NCBI RefSeq assembly: GCF_015840335.1
Contig: NZ_CP060395.1
Location: forward strand, 2,951,277-3,015,276
Direction of reading: 5' to 3'
DNA: 64,000 nt
DNA from: Synechococcus sp. CBW1108
GTDB taxonomy: Bacteria > Cyanobacteriota > Cyanobacteriia > PCC-6307 > Cyanobiaceae
Shown here: one piece after another, positions 25,472 to 34,570 of the stretch
Position numbering within the stretch: position 1 is the first letter of the stretch
Layout of the letters: every line of letters begins with the position of its first letter
Program-made: the position numbers and the translations under genes
The notes under the pieces: model-generated
The model's input: the letters and a program-made list of their open reading frames with translations, nothing else
What the model was told of the DNA's origin: nothing
Databases searched by the model: none

Positions 25472-25966
25472 TTGCTTGTGCGGCAAGGGCTTAGGGCAAT
25501 TGCTCTGCCACTGTTGACTCGCTGCTGCGCCGCCGAAATCAAAATTGCCCTGCTGGCCTTGCTGGCTCGCGAGGCCTTCCTGGCCAGGCGCAGCTGGCAG
25601 GAGATCTGGTGGGGGCGCCTGCACCTCGATCTGGCCAGCGGCTGGCAGCTGGCTATTGAAATCGAGCGCGATCAGCTCGGTGCCTTGCTGTGGGCACTGG
25701 CTCCCGATGGCCGTGATTGGCTCTACGGCTGTCAGCGGGACGACTGGAGCCTGGGGCCAGACAGCCGCATTGTGGAGCCGCTGGGGCTGCTGACAGCAGC
25801 GCAACGTCTGGAGCTAGAAGGCTTGCTGCGTCATGCCTGCTGCTGGCCGCCACCTCTGGTTAAAAGCGATTGGCTGATCCCACCCGAAGGTCGCCTGTGC
25901 TCGCATCGGCAACGGCAGCAGAGGCGACCGCCAAGCCAGATTTATGCCAATCCATTTTTGCACTGA
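25472..25966 (+). CDS. Hypothetical protein
   Basis: A 164-residue protein with a well-ordered core (RRSWQEIWWGRLHLDLASGW; EIERDQLGALLWALAPDGRD; YGCQRDDWSLGPDSRIVEPL). The W-rich pattern looks conserved, but no functional family was recalled. It is divergent from the RHH-primase operon and could be co-regulated with it. Confidence 0.55.
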   Translation: MLVRQGLRAIALPLLTRCCAAEIKIALLALLAREAFLARRSWQEIWWGRLHLDLASGWQLAIEIERDQLGALLWALAPDGRDWLYGCQRDDWSLGPDSRIVEPLGLLTAAQRLELEGLLRHACCWPPPLVKSDWLIPPEGRLCSHRQRQQRRPPSQIYANPFLH

Positions 25967-26029
25967 CAGCGATTGGATTACACATGTGCAACCTTGGCTT
26001 AGCCTCTCGCTAATGGCCAGATTTCAGCC

Positions 26030-26716
26030 TTGATGCCGTCTGAGTACCGGTACATCGAAGCCAAGCAGCTCGAAGCCGGTCAGCAGTTCGGGCGAATGCT
26101 GCGGCGCTGGCGGGAGCTGAACCACTGGACCCAGTACACGGCGTACAAGTGGGCCAAGGAGGCCGGCTTTGAAATGATGGCCCCGAGCACCCTCAGCGTG
26201 TTTGAGAACGGCAAGGCGCCCAAGCCCCGGCCGGAGAGCTTCTTTGCACTCGCCGAAGTAAATCGCCGCCTGGCGGCCAAGGATTTCAGCGGTGTGCGCA
26301 CCAGCGACCTCAAGGAGCTGATCAGCCAGGCCGAGCCGCTGCTGGATGACGCAGGTCTGATGTGGGGTCCGGCCGAGTTTTGGAGCTGCCATCTGGGTCT
26401 GCTGCCCGTGCCAAGCGCATACCAGACGCCGGAGCTGCCGGCCCAGCCTGAGCTCGATGGGGCAGAAGCCCAACGCTTGAGCGAGCAGTGGCGAGCCCAG
26501 CTGGTGCAGATCGCCAAGCAGAACGGCATAGGCGTTATGGATGCCCTCAGCTCGGCGGCTAAGGCGGCGCCGGCCAAGCAGCGGCAGGCCTTCCAGGCCG
26601 TACTGGCAGGCTTTGAGAGCTATGCACCAGAGCAACTGAAGGGGCTGTGGGACGGTGAAGCGTGGCTGCCGCAGCGCTGGCTCCAGAGCTGGGCAAGCAA
26701 GGCCAGCGCCAGCTGA
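26030..26716 (+). CDS. XRE-type helix-turn-helix protein
   Basis: A 228-residue protein. The N-terminal 75 residues resemble an HTH_3 domain (FGRMLRRWRELNHWTQYTAY; APSTLSVFENGKAPKPRPES). The C-terminal part is helical (AEAQRLSEQWRAQLVQIAKQ). It is probably a phage- or satellite-type regulator of the operon that begins at 26835. Confidence 0.65.
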   Translation: MMPSEYRYIEAKQLEAGQQFGRMLRRWRELNHWTQYTAYKWAKEAGFEMMAPSTLSVFENGKAPKPRPESFFALAEVNRRLAAKDFSGVRTSDLKELISQAEPLLDDAGLMWGPAEFWSCHLGLLPVPSAYQTPELPAQPELDGAEAQRLSEQWRAQLVQIAKQNGIGVMDALSSAAKAAPAKQRQAFQAVLAGFESYAPEQLKGLWDGEAWLPQRWLQSWASKASAS

Positions 26717-26834
26717 ACCGCTCAAAGCAATGCGAATTCGGCATAACCCATAGACCCGTGTTCTGAGATACAGATTCGGATTAGCGAGTCAGTAATATCT
26801 CGTGCAAGCGGGCGCCGGTCCCGCAGTGCCTTCG

Positions 26835-27584
26835 ATGACCACCACCCAAAGCGGGCGGATGGAGCCGACGCCAGGTCCCACAACCGCCCTTGATTTCAAC
26901 CACGCCCTGCTGCAAAGCCGGGATCAGGCCCGTGCCCAGTGGGCCGGAAGCCTGGCCCAGTTCCAGGCCCAGATGCTCGCTATCCAGGAGCCTTCTCTGG
27001 CCGAGGTCGTCCTGGCGGCGGCGCCTGCCTTTGCCCTGGGCTTCTCATTCAGTGCCCAGAAGCTGATTCAGGAGGATCAGCAGCTGTTGCGGGTGACCCT
27101 GCGCCATCGCGGCGGGGCCGAGGAGTTCAGCGAAGCGCTTGCGCCCGTGGATGGGAGTCAGGCCTGGCAGGCACTGACCGCCTCGTTGCTGGTGGGACTG
27201 CTGGGCATTCCCGTGACCACCCTTGTTCAGGCTAACGAGCCTGAATTGCAAAATACTGCGCTTTTTGACAACAGCAGCTCTGCTGGCGCTCCTGCCGCAA
27301 CAGAGCTGCCGCAGAGCGCCGATGACGAGTGGTCCAATCCGCTGGAAGTGCAGCCAGTTGCGCTTGCTCAAGACCTCGAGCCCCTGACGGAGGAGGAGGT
27401 CGCCACCTTGCACAAGTTCCTAGCGGCGATGCCGCCAGAGGTCCGCAAGCGGTTCACGATCGAGTTCCGCCATCACTTTCAGGTGCCCAAGGAGGCGCGG
27501 ACAATCAAGGACCGCATCACCCAGCAGCGCCACAAGGCCTTCATCGACGTGTTCGAGCGCGAGCTGGCGGGGGTGACGCCATGA
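26835..27584 (+). CDS. Hypothetical protein, first gene of element operon
   Basis: A 249-residue protein. The middle has hydrophobic helices (EVVLAAAPAFALGFSFSAQK; ALTASLLVGLLGIPVTTLVQ). The C terminus is charged and helical (LTEEEVATLHKFLAAMPPEV; KDRITQQRHKAFIDVFEREL). ATG 26835 was preferred over GTG 26802. Stop overlaps the next start (ATGA). Function unknown. Confidence 0.55.
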   Translation: MTTTQSGRMEPTPGPTTALDFNHALLQSRDQARAQWAGSLAQFQAQMLAIQEPSLAEVVLAAAPAFALGFSFSAQKLIQEDQQLLRVTLRHRGGAEEFSEALAPVDGSQAWQALTASLLVGLLGIPVTTLVQANEPELQNTALFDNSSSAGAPAATELPQSADDEWSNPLEVQPVALAQDLEPLTEEEVATLHKFLAAMPPEVRKRFTIEFRHHFQVPKEARTIKDRITQQRHKAFIDVFERELAGVTP

Positions 27585-27820
27585 GCGTCTGCCGCCGCGC
27601 TTACGCCAAGCCCCAGCCGCGGGTGCAGCACGGCCGCCACACCCTGTGCGTCTGCGTGCACAGCGATATCTACCGGCAGGTGCAGCAGCTGGCGGCCCAG
27701 CACCACCTGAGCCTCTCTGGCGCCGCCCATCACCTGCTGCGGCTAGGCGCCGGGCTGGATCCCCTGCTGCCTCTCTCTTGTTCCCCCTCCAGCAAATCGA
27801 GCGACACCCATGGCGATTGA
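27581..27820 (+). CDS. Small basic protein, possible RHH-like
   Basis: A 79-residue protein with a short strand and helix pair (TLCVCVHSDIYRQVQQLAAQ; LSLSGAAHHLLRLGAGLD) reminiscent of an RHH fold. Four-base overlap with the gene before and eleven-base overlap with the gene after indicate translational coupling. Confidence 0.5.
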   Translation: MSVCRRAYAKPQPRVQHGRHTLCVCVHSDIYRQVQQLAAQHHLSLSGAAHHLLRLGAGLDPLLPLSCSPSSKSSDTHGD

Positions 27821-28463
27821 ACTCAACGACGGCAGCCGCAACGCGGCGCCGGTGATTCGGCAGCAACGCCTCGCTGAGGTGGCTTATCTGGCGATCGTGC
27901 GCCCCGAGCAGCGCGACCGGCTACGCAAAAACCAAGGCACCGGGGCGATGGAGCCGATCCCCAACGGCAGCGACCGTCAGGGCCGGCCCAAGGTGAAGCA
28001 GGAGATGGTCGTCCATGCGATCGCCATGCCGGGCACAACGATGGAGGCCCGCATCGGTGACGAGGGCGGCGTGCCGGCAGCGGGCGATCGGGTGCGGTTG
28101 ATCCTCAAGGCCAAGGGTTTTGGCGAGTGGATCGAGGCACGGCGCCAGCACCGTCGCGGGCGGCTGAATGTGGGGGATGTGCTGACGCTGGAGACCCGCT
28201 GGGCGCAGCAGTACGACCAGGACGGCAACCCCAAGGGCCCCAAGATCGAAGACCAGGCGTCTGCCGATGCGGTGCCCCGCAACGTCACGATCGGCTTTTA
28301 TGGCCCGCTGAGCATCCGCGAGGGCACAGATCCAGCCTGGATCGAAGCAGCCGAGCAGGCCTACCGAGCCGATGAGGCGGCAGCCCGCCAGCAGCAGGCA
28401 ATCCCCCTGGCCGATGCAGAGGACTACGGCGATGAGTTCGCTGCTGAAGAGGTGCCCTTCTGA
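27810..28463 (+). CDS. SSB-like protein with acidic C-terminal tip
   Basis: A 217-residue protein whose last residues (DEFAAEEVPF) copy the acidic, Phe-ended tail of single-stranded DNA-binding proteins that recruits partners. The middle (GDRVRLILKAKGFGEWIEAR; LNVGDVLTLETRWAQQYD; DAVPRNVTIGFYGPLSI) could form an OB-like barrel. It lies in an operon with replication-type genes of the same element. The OB fold is inferred, not proven. Confidence 0.5.
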   Translation: MAIELNDGSRNAAPVIRQQRLAEVAYLAIVRPEQRDRLRKNQGTGAMEPIPNGSDRQGRPKVKQEMVVHAIAMPGTTMEARIGDEGGVPAAGDRVRLILKAKGFGEWIEARRQHRRGRLNVGDVLTLETRWAQQYDQDGNPKGPKIEDQASADAVPRNVTIGFYGPLSIREGTDPAWIEAAEQAYRADEAAARQQQAIPLADAEDYGDEFAAEEVPF

Positions 28464-28789
28464 TGGCCCACCACACCAACATCCGTCTCAGCGCAAGGGG
28501 AAGCAGCCCCCAGCTGCCAGCCTTCTGCCGCAGCCGCCGGACGATCACCACCAACGTGCGGGTGAGCAGCCTGCAGCAGCTGCAGTGGTTGCTGTGGCTG
28601 CTGCTGGCCATTCAGCTGAGCACCCTGCTCCTGCTGCTCTCCGGCCCGGTGCCAGCTCCTCGGAGACCGCAGGCAGGAGCGGCCTTCGCGGCCACTGGGG
28701 AATCGCCCCTTGGGGGATTCGCCCATAAAGCGATCGCGTCTCGAACTGGCGCAGCTGCGCCCACTGTCCCCTCACCTTCCCAGCCATGA
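28463..28789 (+). CDS. Small membrane protein
   Basis: A 108-residue frame with one hydrophobic segment (LQWLLWLLLAIQLSTLLLLL) and a disordered Pro/Ala-rich tail. It overlaps the preceding and following genes by 1-4 bases, so it is part of the operon. Unknown role. Confidence 0.45.
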   Translation: MAHHTNIRLSARGSSPQLPAFCRSRRTITTNVRVSSLQQLQWLLWLLLAIQLSTLLLLLSGPVPAPRRPQAGAAFAATGESPLGGFAHKAIASRTGAAAPTVPSPSQP

Positions 28790-29595
28790 GCAACACGTCC
28801 GCTCTGGTGCCCTATCGGTTTGAGGGGCACCGCATCCTGGTGAGCACCGATGAGCACGGTGAGGCCTGGTTCGCCGCCGCTGATGTCGCGGCCGCCCTTG
28901 GCCAGCAGCCGATCGCCAGGGGGCTGGCCAACATGCGGGAGGAGGAGCACTGCCTCTATTCCCAGGAAGGCCCCGGCAGCGAGGGCTGCACTCTGGCCCT
29001 GATCAGTGAAGGCGGCCTGCTGAGGCTTCTGCTGTTGGGCAAAAGCCAGACGGCCTGGCGAATGCGGCGCTGGCTCACCCATGAGCTGCTGCCCGCCCTG
29101 CGACCCCACCAGGTCAAACCAAGGGTCCACTTATCAGGGCCGGCTGGGGAAAAGACCCAGACGGTGCAAGCAGTGCTGCGGCTTGCTGAGGAGATCATCG
29201 AGCTCACCGGCGTCGGGTACTCCGATGCGCTCCTCGCTGCCATTGAGGGCATCGAGGCCAGCACCGGCCTCAGCCTGGCCCCAGTGCAACAGGTTCTGCG
29301 CGACAGCTACTCTGCGGCCTCAGCTCATCGGCCCGCTCAGCCGGTTGGTGCGTCAGTCGAGGCACGCCTGGATGCAGAGCAATTAGCCGAGCGGCTAGGC
29401 CGCACGATCAGGGATATGAACCGCCGGTTGGCGGCCTGCGGCCTGCAGGTGCGCAATGACCTCGATGACTGGCAGCTCACTGCAGTCGGCCGCGACTGGG
29501 GCCACACCGTGCCCAGCTGGACGCGGGGTCAACGCTGCCAGCAAATCCTCTGGAATCCCGCGGTGATGACCGTGCTGCGGGAGGAGTTGCCATGA
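28786..29595 (+). CDS. BRO-N domain antirepressor-like protein
   Basis: A 269-residue protein. Residues 8-105 match the BRO-N domain: YRFEGHRILVSTDEHGEAWF, AADVAAALGQQ, ALISEGGLLRLLLLGK, then WLTHELLPALR. The C-terminal half holds an independent helical domain with a winged-helix look (LAERLGRTIRDMNRRLAACG). Phage BRO proteins act as antirepressors. ATGA overlap with the next gene. Confidence 0.8.
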   Translation: MSNTSALVPYRFEGHRILVSTDEHGEAWFAAADVAAALGQQPIARGLANMREEEHCLYSQEGPGSEGCTLALISEGGLLRLLLLGKSQTAWRMRRWLTHELLPALRPHQVKPRVHLSGPAGEKTQTVQAVLRLAEEIIELTGVGYSDALLAAIEGIEASTGLSLAPVQQVLRDSYSAASAHRPAQPVGASVEARLDAEQLAERLGRTIRDMNRRLAACGLQVRNDLDDWQLTAVGRDWGHTVPSWTRGQRCQQILWNPAVMTVLREELP

Positions 29596-29873
29596 ATACG
29601 CACACCCTGGTGTCCCGTTCAAGCAACGGCACATCAATTTCTCGGCGCGCCAGCGATGGCTATGTCAATGCCACAGCCATGTGCAAAGCCAACGGCAAGC
29701 AATGCCCGAAGTACCGGGAAAGCGTCCTCTGCCAGAGCTATCTCGACACCTTGGCTGAAACCTCCGTAATTCGGATGTTTGACCTGGTCGAGTCCCGCCA
29801 GGTCAAGAGCTATCGCCACTTCTTGCTGGCCAACACCCTCAAGCGCTACCGCGCCCAAGTGGCAGGGAACTGA
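29592..29873 (+). CDS. KilA-N domain protein
   Basis: A 93-residue protein with the KilA-N signature (ISRRASDGYVNATAMCKANG) and a following helix (QSYLDTLAETSVIRMFDLVE). KilA-N is a DNA-binding domain of phages and large DNA viruses. It is short, almost the bare domain. Its stop overlaps the next start. Confidence 0.75.
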   Translation: MNTHTLVSRSSNGTSISRRASDGYVNATAMCKANGKQCPKYRESVLCQSYLDTLAETSVIRMFDLVESRQVKSYRHFLLANTLKRYRAQVAGN

Positions 29874-30109
29874 TGGAAACCCAAGTAACGACCACTCGCC
29901 AGCGGGTCTGGGTCACGACGGCAGAGGCCTGCACTGCCCTGGGGATGAGCCGGGAGACCCTTCGCCGGCTGCGGCTACGCGGGGTGCTCACCCCCGGCAA
30001 GCACTACAGGCGTTGGGGCTGCACCCAGGGCCGGGGACCACTGCAGTGGCACCTGGAAAACGTTGAGGCCACCATCACTGGGTGGAGCCGTCGGCATCTG
30101 CAGCACTGA
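29873..30109 (+). CDS. MerR/excisionase-like HTH protein
   Basis: A 78-residue protein with a winged-helix motif (VWVTTAEACTALGMSRETLR) and a wing (GKHYRRWGCTQGRGPLQWHL). Typical of excisionase (Xis) or small MerR-like proteins. As the last gene of the operon and in an element with a tyrosine integrase, it may be its recombination directionality factor. Confidence 0.6.
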   Translation: METQVTTTRQRVWVTTAEACTALGMSRETLRRLRLRGVLTPGKHYRRWGCTQGRGPLQWHLENVEATITGWSRRHLQH

Positions 30110-30133
30110 AAACCATAAACTGGACGTAGAGTC

Positions 30134-30469
30134 ATGTCTCTACAGGTGGCCGGGAACGGCCCAAGGCGTTCCTTGACACAGTCCAAGCCGCAAGGTCGTT
30201 CAGCCGACGCCAGCCAGCACTTCCCCCAGGCGATCCGTCGCTGGGGGAACAGCCTGGCGGTCAGGCTCCCGGCGGATTGCTTGCGTCAGGCCGGGCTGCA
30301 GGAAGGCGATGAGATCGACATCGTCATTGGACCAGACGGCCGCCTGAGCCTGGAGCCTCTGCGCAAGCTGGATCGCTCTGCCCTGGCCAGTGATTTGCGT
30401 CAACTTCAGGCCACCATGCCACTCACTCCTTCGGTGATTGAGGAATGCCGTGGCGGTGAACGCTGGTGA
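30134..30469 (+). CDS. AbrB/SpoVT-type antitoxin (VapB-like)
   Basis: A 111-residue protein with a swapped-hairpin AbrB domain near residues 34-75 (RRWGNSLAVRLPADCLRQAG; GDEIDIVIGPDGRLSLEP). The C-terminal tail would bind the toxin. The 33-residue N-terminal extension is unusual and the true start may be later. The toxin gene begins 13 bases downstream. Confidence 0.8.
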   Translation: MSLQVAGNGPRRSLTQSKPQGRSADASQHFPQAIRRWGNSLAVRLPADCLRQAGLQEGDEIDIVIGPDGRLSLEPLRKLDRSALASDLRQLQATMPLTPSVIEECRGGERW

Positions 30470-30482
30470 CGCTGACCCATCG

Positions 30483-30905
30483 ATGATCTATCTCGACACC
30501 AGCGTCGTGGTGGCTCTGCTGACCCCAGAACAGAGCAGCTCGCGCGCCCTCGACTGGTTTGCGCAGTCTCGTGAACCCTTGATCAGCAGCGACTGGCTGA
30601 TCACCGAAACCCACAGCGCCCTCGGGATGAAGCAGCGTCTTCACGGCCTCAGTGCTGAGGCACGACTGGCCGCTGGGGAGCAGTTCGAGAGATTGCTGCA
30701 GGGCGGCGTTGAACTGCGTCCGCTGGACCGGGGCCGCTTTCGCCAGGCGGCCGAGCTGCTCCAGGATCCTGCCCTCGGCCTGCGCGCCGGTGATGCCCTG
30801 CATCTGGCTGTGGCGCTGCACAGCCGCTGCACCCAGCTGGCCAGCTTCGATATTCGGATGCAGCAAGCGGCACAGACCCTGGGCCTAATGTCCGCCCTCC
30901 CGTAG
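30483..30905 (+). CDS. PIN-domain toxin (VapC-like)
   Basis: A 140-residue PIN RNase. Acidic residues are in place: MIYLDTSVVVALL (first Asp), SSDWLITETHSAL (Glu), GLRAGDALHLAVAL (Asp) and LASFDIRMQQAA (Asp). It forms a type II toxin-antitoxin module with the AbrB-type protein upstream. ATG 30483 gives the canonical PIN start. Confidence 0.85.
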   Translation: MIYLDTSVVVALLTPEQSSSRALDWFAQSREPLISSDWLITETHSALGMKQRLHGLSAEARLAAGEQFERLLQGGVELRPLDRGRFRQAAELLQDPALGLRAGDALHLAVALHSRCTQLASFDIRMQQAAQTLGLMSALP

Positions 30906-31234
30906 CCCGATGGCCAGCAAGCGCAGCCTCAATAGAGGCTCACGCTCCTACCGAAGAGTGGCTTGTCTTGCAGCTCAAGCCAGGAAGTTGCAGCTACAGG
31001 AGAGATCATGTAGCAAATGGCCAGCGCTGATCCGAGTTTCTCTACGCAAAGATTCATGCACTGCAATGAATCCCCTCGTGCCGGCAGCGGCTAGGAGTGG
31101 GTTGCGCTAGGCCCTCCGATGAGGATAAGAAGAAGTGCCTTGATAGCAACTCTCGTCTGCTTTCACATTGCACTGCCTGGGATAGCGGTCGAGAACAGGC
31201 CTTCCAGCAGCAATGAAGTTGTCAACTACCTTGA

Positions 31235-32482
31235 GGGCACCTCGAAAAATACGACCAGCCCTTGCGTTGAGGCGACAATAGCTTATAATTTGGATAGTTA
31301 ATTGCATACCTGGTATGGGCCAGAGAGGCTTCTGGGACGAGCAGCAGAGGGTTGAAAAGCTCAAAACTAAAAAACCTGTTCTTGAGCGACTTTCCCAGTC
31401 GATTCCTTGGGAATCATTTCGCCCACTGCTCGAAAGAGGTTATGCGCAAGAGCGGAAAAGCAATGCTGGTCGGCGGAGAATTGATCCTCTGATCCTCTTC
31501 AAAATGCTGGTGCTCCAACAGCTTTTCAATTTGAGCGATGATGACACTGAGTTCCAGGTAAATGATCGCCGTTCTTTTGAAGAGTTTGTTGGCTTAGGCG
31601 TAATGAACGATATTCCCGATGCTACTACTATCGCCTTTTTTAGAGAAAGGCTTCGTAAGGCTGGGGTAATCGAAGAGCTGTTTGAAAAGTTTGAGGCCTA
31701 TCTCCGGTCCCAAGGCCTCGAAGCCCGTGGCGGGCAGATAATTGATGCAACGTTGGTTCCAGTGCCACGGCAGCGGAATAGCAGAGAAGACAACAAGGAG
31801 ATTAAAGAGAATCGCATGCCTGAAGGATGGGACGAAAACCCAAATCGATTGCAGCAAAAGGACTTAGATGCGCGATGGGTTAAAAAGAACGGCATCAATC
31901 ACTATGGCTACAAGAACAGTATCTGTATCGACGTTGAACATGGATTTATCAGACGCTATGCCGTGACACCGGCCAATATCCATGACAGTCAGATGCTGCC
32001 GATGCTCCTCGATCCTGAGAACACAGATGATTATGTTTGGGCAGATTCTGCCTTTGCAGGCGAGCGCTTTGAAGACCTACTGGATCTTGGCGGTTTTGAA
32101 AGTTGCATTCACGAAAAAGGCAGCCGCAATCACCCGCTAAGCGACGCAGCCAAAGAGCGTAACCGTATTAAATCAGCAATTAGAGCTTGTGTGGAACATG
32201 TTTTTGGCTGCATGACCATGTCTATGGGTGGCAAGATGACTAGAAAGATTGGGCTTGAGAAAAACAAAGCATGGTGGGGTCTCAAGAATCTGACATTTAA
32301 CTTCTTGCGATATCTTCTAAGAGCAAATCGTGCATTTGCACTCGCATGAGTAATAATTTTCATGAGGCTGCCTGATTCAATTTAGTCGTTTTGTTGTGCA
32401 AATTATTAGATCGTTTGGCGCCGCAAGGCGTTTTTTTTGCAAGCGGCTGTAGGTGTGAAATTCTTGATTTTTCGAGGTCCCC
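31235..32482 (+). mobile_element. IS5-family insertion sequence
   Basis: A 1,248-bp element. The ends are GGGCACCTCGAAAAAT and (reversed) GGGGACCTCGAAAAAT, 15 of 16 matching. TTGA directly repeats on both sides (31231-31234 and 32483-32486). It contains one DDE transposase gene and is AT-richer than the host sequence. Confidence 0.88.
31315..32349 (+). CDS. IS5-family transposase
   Basis: A 344-residue protein. The N-terminal DUF772-type region (IDPLILFKMLVLQQLFNLSD) is followed by a DDE core: GGQIIDATLVPVPRQ (Asp), VWADSAFAGERFEDLL (Asp) and RACVEHVFGCMTMSMGG (Glu). Full length and uninterrupted, so probably functional. Codon usage is more AT-rich than its neighbours. Confidence 0.9.
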   Translation: MGQRGFWDEQQRVEKLKTKKPVLERLSQSIPWESFRPLLERGYAQERKSNAGRRRIDPLILFKMLVLQQLFNLSDDDTEFQVNDRRSFEEFVGLGVMNDIPDATTIAFFRERLRKAGVIEELFEKFEAYLRSQGLEARGGQIIDATLVPVPRQRNSREDNKEIKENRMPEGWDENPNRLQQKDLDARWVKKNGINHYGYKNSICIDVEHGFIRRYAVTPANIHDSQMLPMLLDPENTDDYVWADSAFAGERFEDLLDLGGFESCIHEKGSRNHPLSDAAKERNRIKSAIRACVEHVFGCMTMSMGGKMTRKIGLEKNKAWWGLKNLTFNFLRYLLRANRAFALA

Positions 32483-33124
32483 TTGATTTGAACATCAGGG
32501 ACTACAAGGCAAAGGCTCTACCTTTTTCAAAAGTACTCTCGGCGAGTCAAGGTGGCATCGAAAAGGTGCTGTTTGATCAGGCTTACAGGGGCAGGCTTTG
32601 CTTCATCTCTTGTCATTTCTATGACGGCTACACTTCAAAGTGGAGTAGTTATTACTTGGAGCTACAGCCATACGAGAGCACATGTTTTGCACTGGCTGGC
32701 GGCTGCAATACAATCACCTTCCCAAAGCCTGACTCTCGTATAAAGATCAGCGTCGGGAGCCAAGAGTTTGATGTGGTAATGACCGACGAGAGCCGGTATC
32801 GATATTATTTGCCACTTGCGCTAAGGCAGGCGATGGTGGCTAGTGACGGCATCCCTGTCACTATTAAGACGACATGGGATAAGTATCGCAATTATAGGGT
32901 TGGGGATGAATCTCGGAAGCTGCTAGGCGCGGTGCTCAACCGAAATGATGAAATCGAACCGCCACGCATGATTGATTCATCTATTCAATCAGTGGAAGAA
33001 AGGCTTAACGAGCTCATGAAGCTGCGAGAGAAGGGTCTGATTGATGAGCAGGAATACAACCGGCTCAGGCAAAAAGCTTTAGGCCTCTAGGTCAATGCAA
33101 GGATCCTGCCCATCTCAACCTGCG

Positions 33125-34384
33125 TCAAAATGCTTCATCGCTTAAGCGGCGCGCTGCTTTCGCAAAGGCATCATCCACCACGTCATCCCCGCACCAGCGG
33201 CTGTAAGCAGCAAGATGGGTTTCCACGGAGTGGCCCATGGCTGCTGCAACCACCTTGGGCGGTAGCTCGCAAGTGATGTGAGCGCGGTGGGCATAGCCGT
33301 GACGGCAGGAATAGAGAACCAGCTTTTCGCCCTTTTCTTCATACTCGCGCCGTAGCTGTTGCCAGAGAGGACGCCGCCGTATATAGGTGCCAAGGTCCTC
33401 AGCGCCATGACCTGGTCGCATCGGCGGCATGCGGTCAGCTCGAAATGCTTTCTCGAGCTGCCAGGGCTTGGCCCATTCGTCACATGGCAGCAGTCGCAAA
33501 ACCCTTGATCGGGTGCGACCTCGACTGGAAACCTTCTGGTAGGTGGTCCAGAGCTGCCCTTTCTGGATCTCCAGGTGTTGCAATTCTTCCGGCCGCAGAC
33601 CGTAGGCAGCCATTAACTGAAACGCCAATCGCCAGCGCGGATCAGGTATGGCCTCTGCCAAATCCAGCACATGGCTGGCCTCAATGGGTGTTGTAATCCC
33701 CCGTTCTTCTCGCTTGCGGCCCACATAGATAGAGAGATCAAGCGGCGGTGCCCAGGATGAAGGTAAGCGTTCTGAATCGACGCCCCAACGTAAAAGTGCT
33801 GCCGTGAATTGAACCTGTAACTGACGGCCACGCGATCCGGGCCTGTCCTTCCAGGACTCAATCACGCCCTCCAGTAATTGTTTAGGTGAAATGGGTCGAC
33901 GCTTTCCGCCAACGGCCTCGAGGATCACACCCATTCGCCGCAAATAGAGCTGATCCCAGGTGCTCTGCTTGATTGCCCCACTGCTGAGCTTGTGATCTTT
34001 GAATCCTTGAATTAATTGAGGCCAGTTGATTGCTTCGCTAACCGTCATTCCGACATGGCTCGATTCCTCCGTAGGAATTCGCGCGTGTGTTTCGATGGCT
34101 AGATCAAGGGGTACGCCATCGCTGTAATCGGCATGAATAGCAAGAATGGCTGCATGGATGGCCTGCCGCTCAGAAGCTGCCCAATCAAATGGCAAAACCC
34201 GCTGCTGGCGTGCACCACCTGCGGCAGAAGCTGAGACGTTCAGCAGAACCCGCCCACGCATCTCAGAAACAGTCCAGCCACTGCGAGGTCCCAGATCAGA
34301 GGTGAGCGACAAGCGCAGCGCTGCTACCCAGCCACGGTCTTTGGCTGCCCGTGCTGGGCGAGAGGCAGTGGTGGCTTTTGGCAC
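33125..34384 (-). CDS. Tyrosine recombinase / integrase
   Basis: A 419-residue integrase. The N-terminal arm and core-binding domain span about 1-215. The catalytic domain has Arg in MAAYGLRPEELQHLE, the HxxxHR box in LYSCRHGYAHRAHI, His in AAAMGHSVETHLAAYSRW and Tyr in the same segment. The start is 187 bases from a tRNA-Pro 3' fragment (34571-34612), the expected attachment site. It would integrate and excise the 22-34.6 kb element. Confidence 0.88.
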   Translation of the reverse strand: MPKATTASRPARAAKDRGWVAALRLSLTSDLGPRSGWTVSEMRGRVLLNVSASAAGGARQQRVLPFDWAASERQAIHAAILAIHADYSDGVPLDLAIETHARIPTEESSHVGMTVSEAINWPQLIQGFKDHKLSSGAIKQSTWDQLYLRRMGVILEAVGGKRRPISPKQLLEGVIESWKDRPGSRGRQLQVQFTAALLRWGVDSERLPSSWAPPLDLSIYVGRKREERGITTPIEASHVLDLAEAIPDPRWRLAFQLMAAYGLRPEELQHLEIQKGQLWTTYQKVSSRGRTRSRVLRLLPCDEWAKPWQLEKAFRADRMPPMRPGHGAEDLGTYIRRRPLWQQLRREYEEKGEKLVLYSCRHGYAHRAHITCELPPKVVAAAMGHSVETHLAAYSRWCGDDVVDDAFAKAARRLSDEAF

Positions 34385-34570
34385 AGCTCTAGGAAATCAG
34401 GCACGCACGACACCCCTTGCAAGAGAATCTGCAAGAGAATCACCTTTTAAGCTTGGCACGCTCCGCCACTCCCCGCCATCGGCTGGCAGGGCAAAAGCCA
34501 GTGACAACAATGGTTTTGAGGCAGTAAATCCAGTTATTGCAACTGGTCTGAAGGACCCAATGTCACGAGC

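Larger units (their letters stand above)
31119..33090 (+). pseudogene. Secreted SHOCT-domain protein split by IS5
   Basis: The parts are 31119-31234 and 32487-33090. Joining them after removing the IS and one TTGA copy gives 720 bases and one 239-residue frame. It has a signal peptide (SALIATLVCFHIALPGIA), a middle domain with cysteines (CFISCHFYDGYTS), and a C-terminal SHOCT motif (ERLNELMKLREKGLIDEQEY). The GC is low, so it is likely horizontally acquired. Interrupted by the IS at codon 39; expression of the downstream part as it stands is uncertain. Confidence 0.75.
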
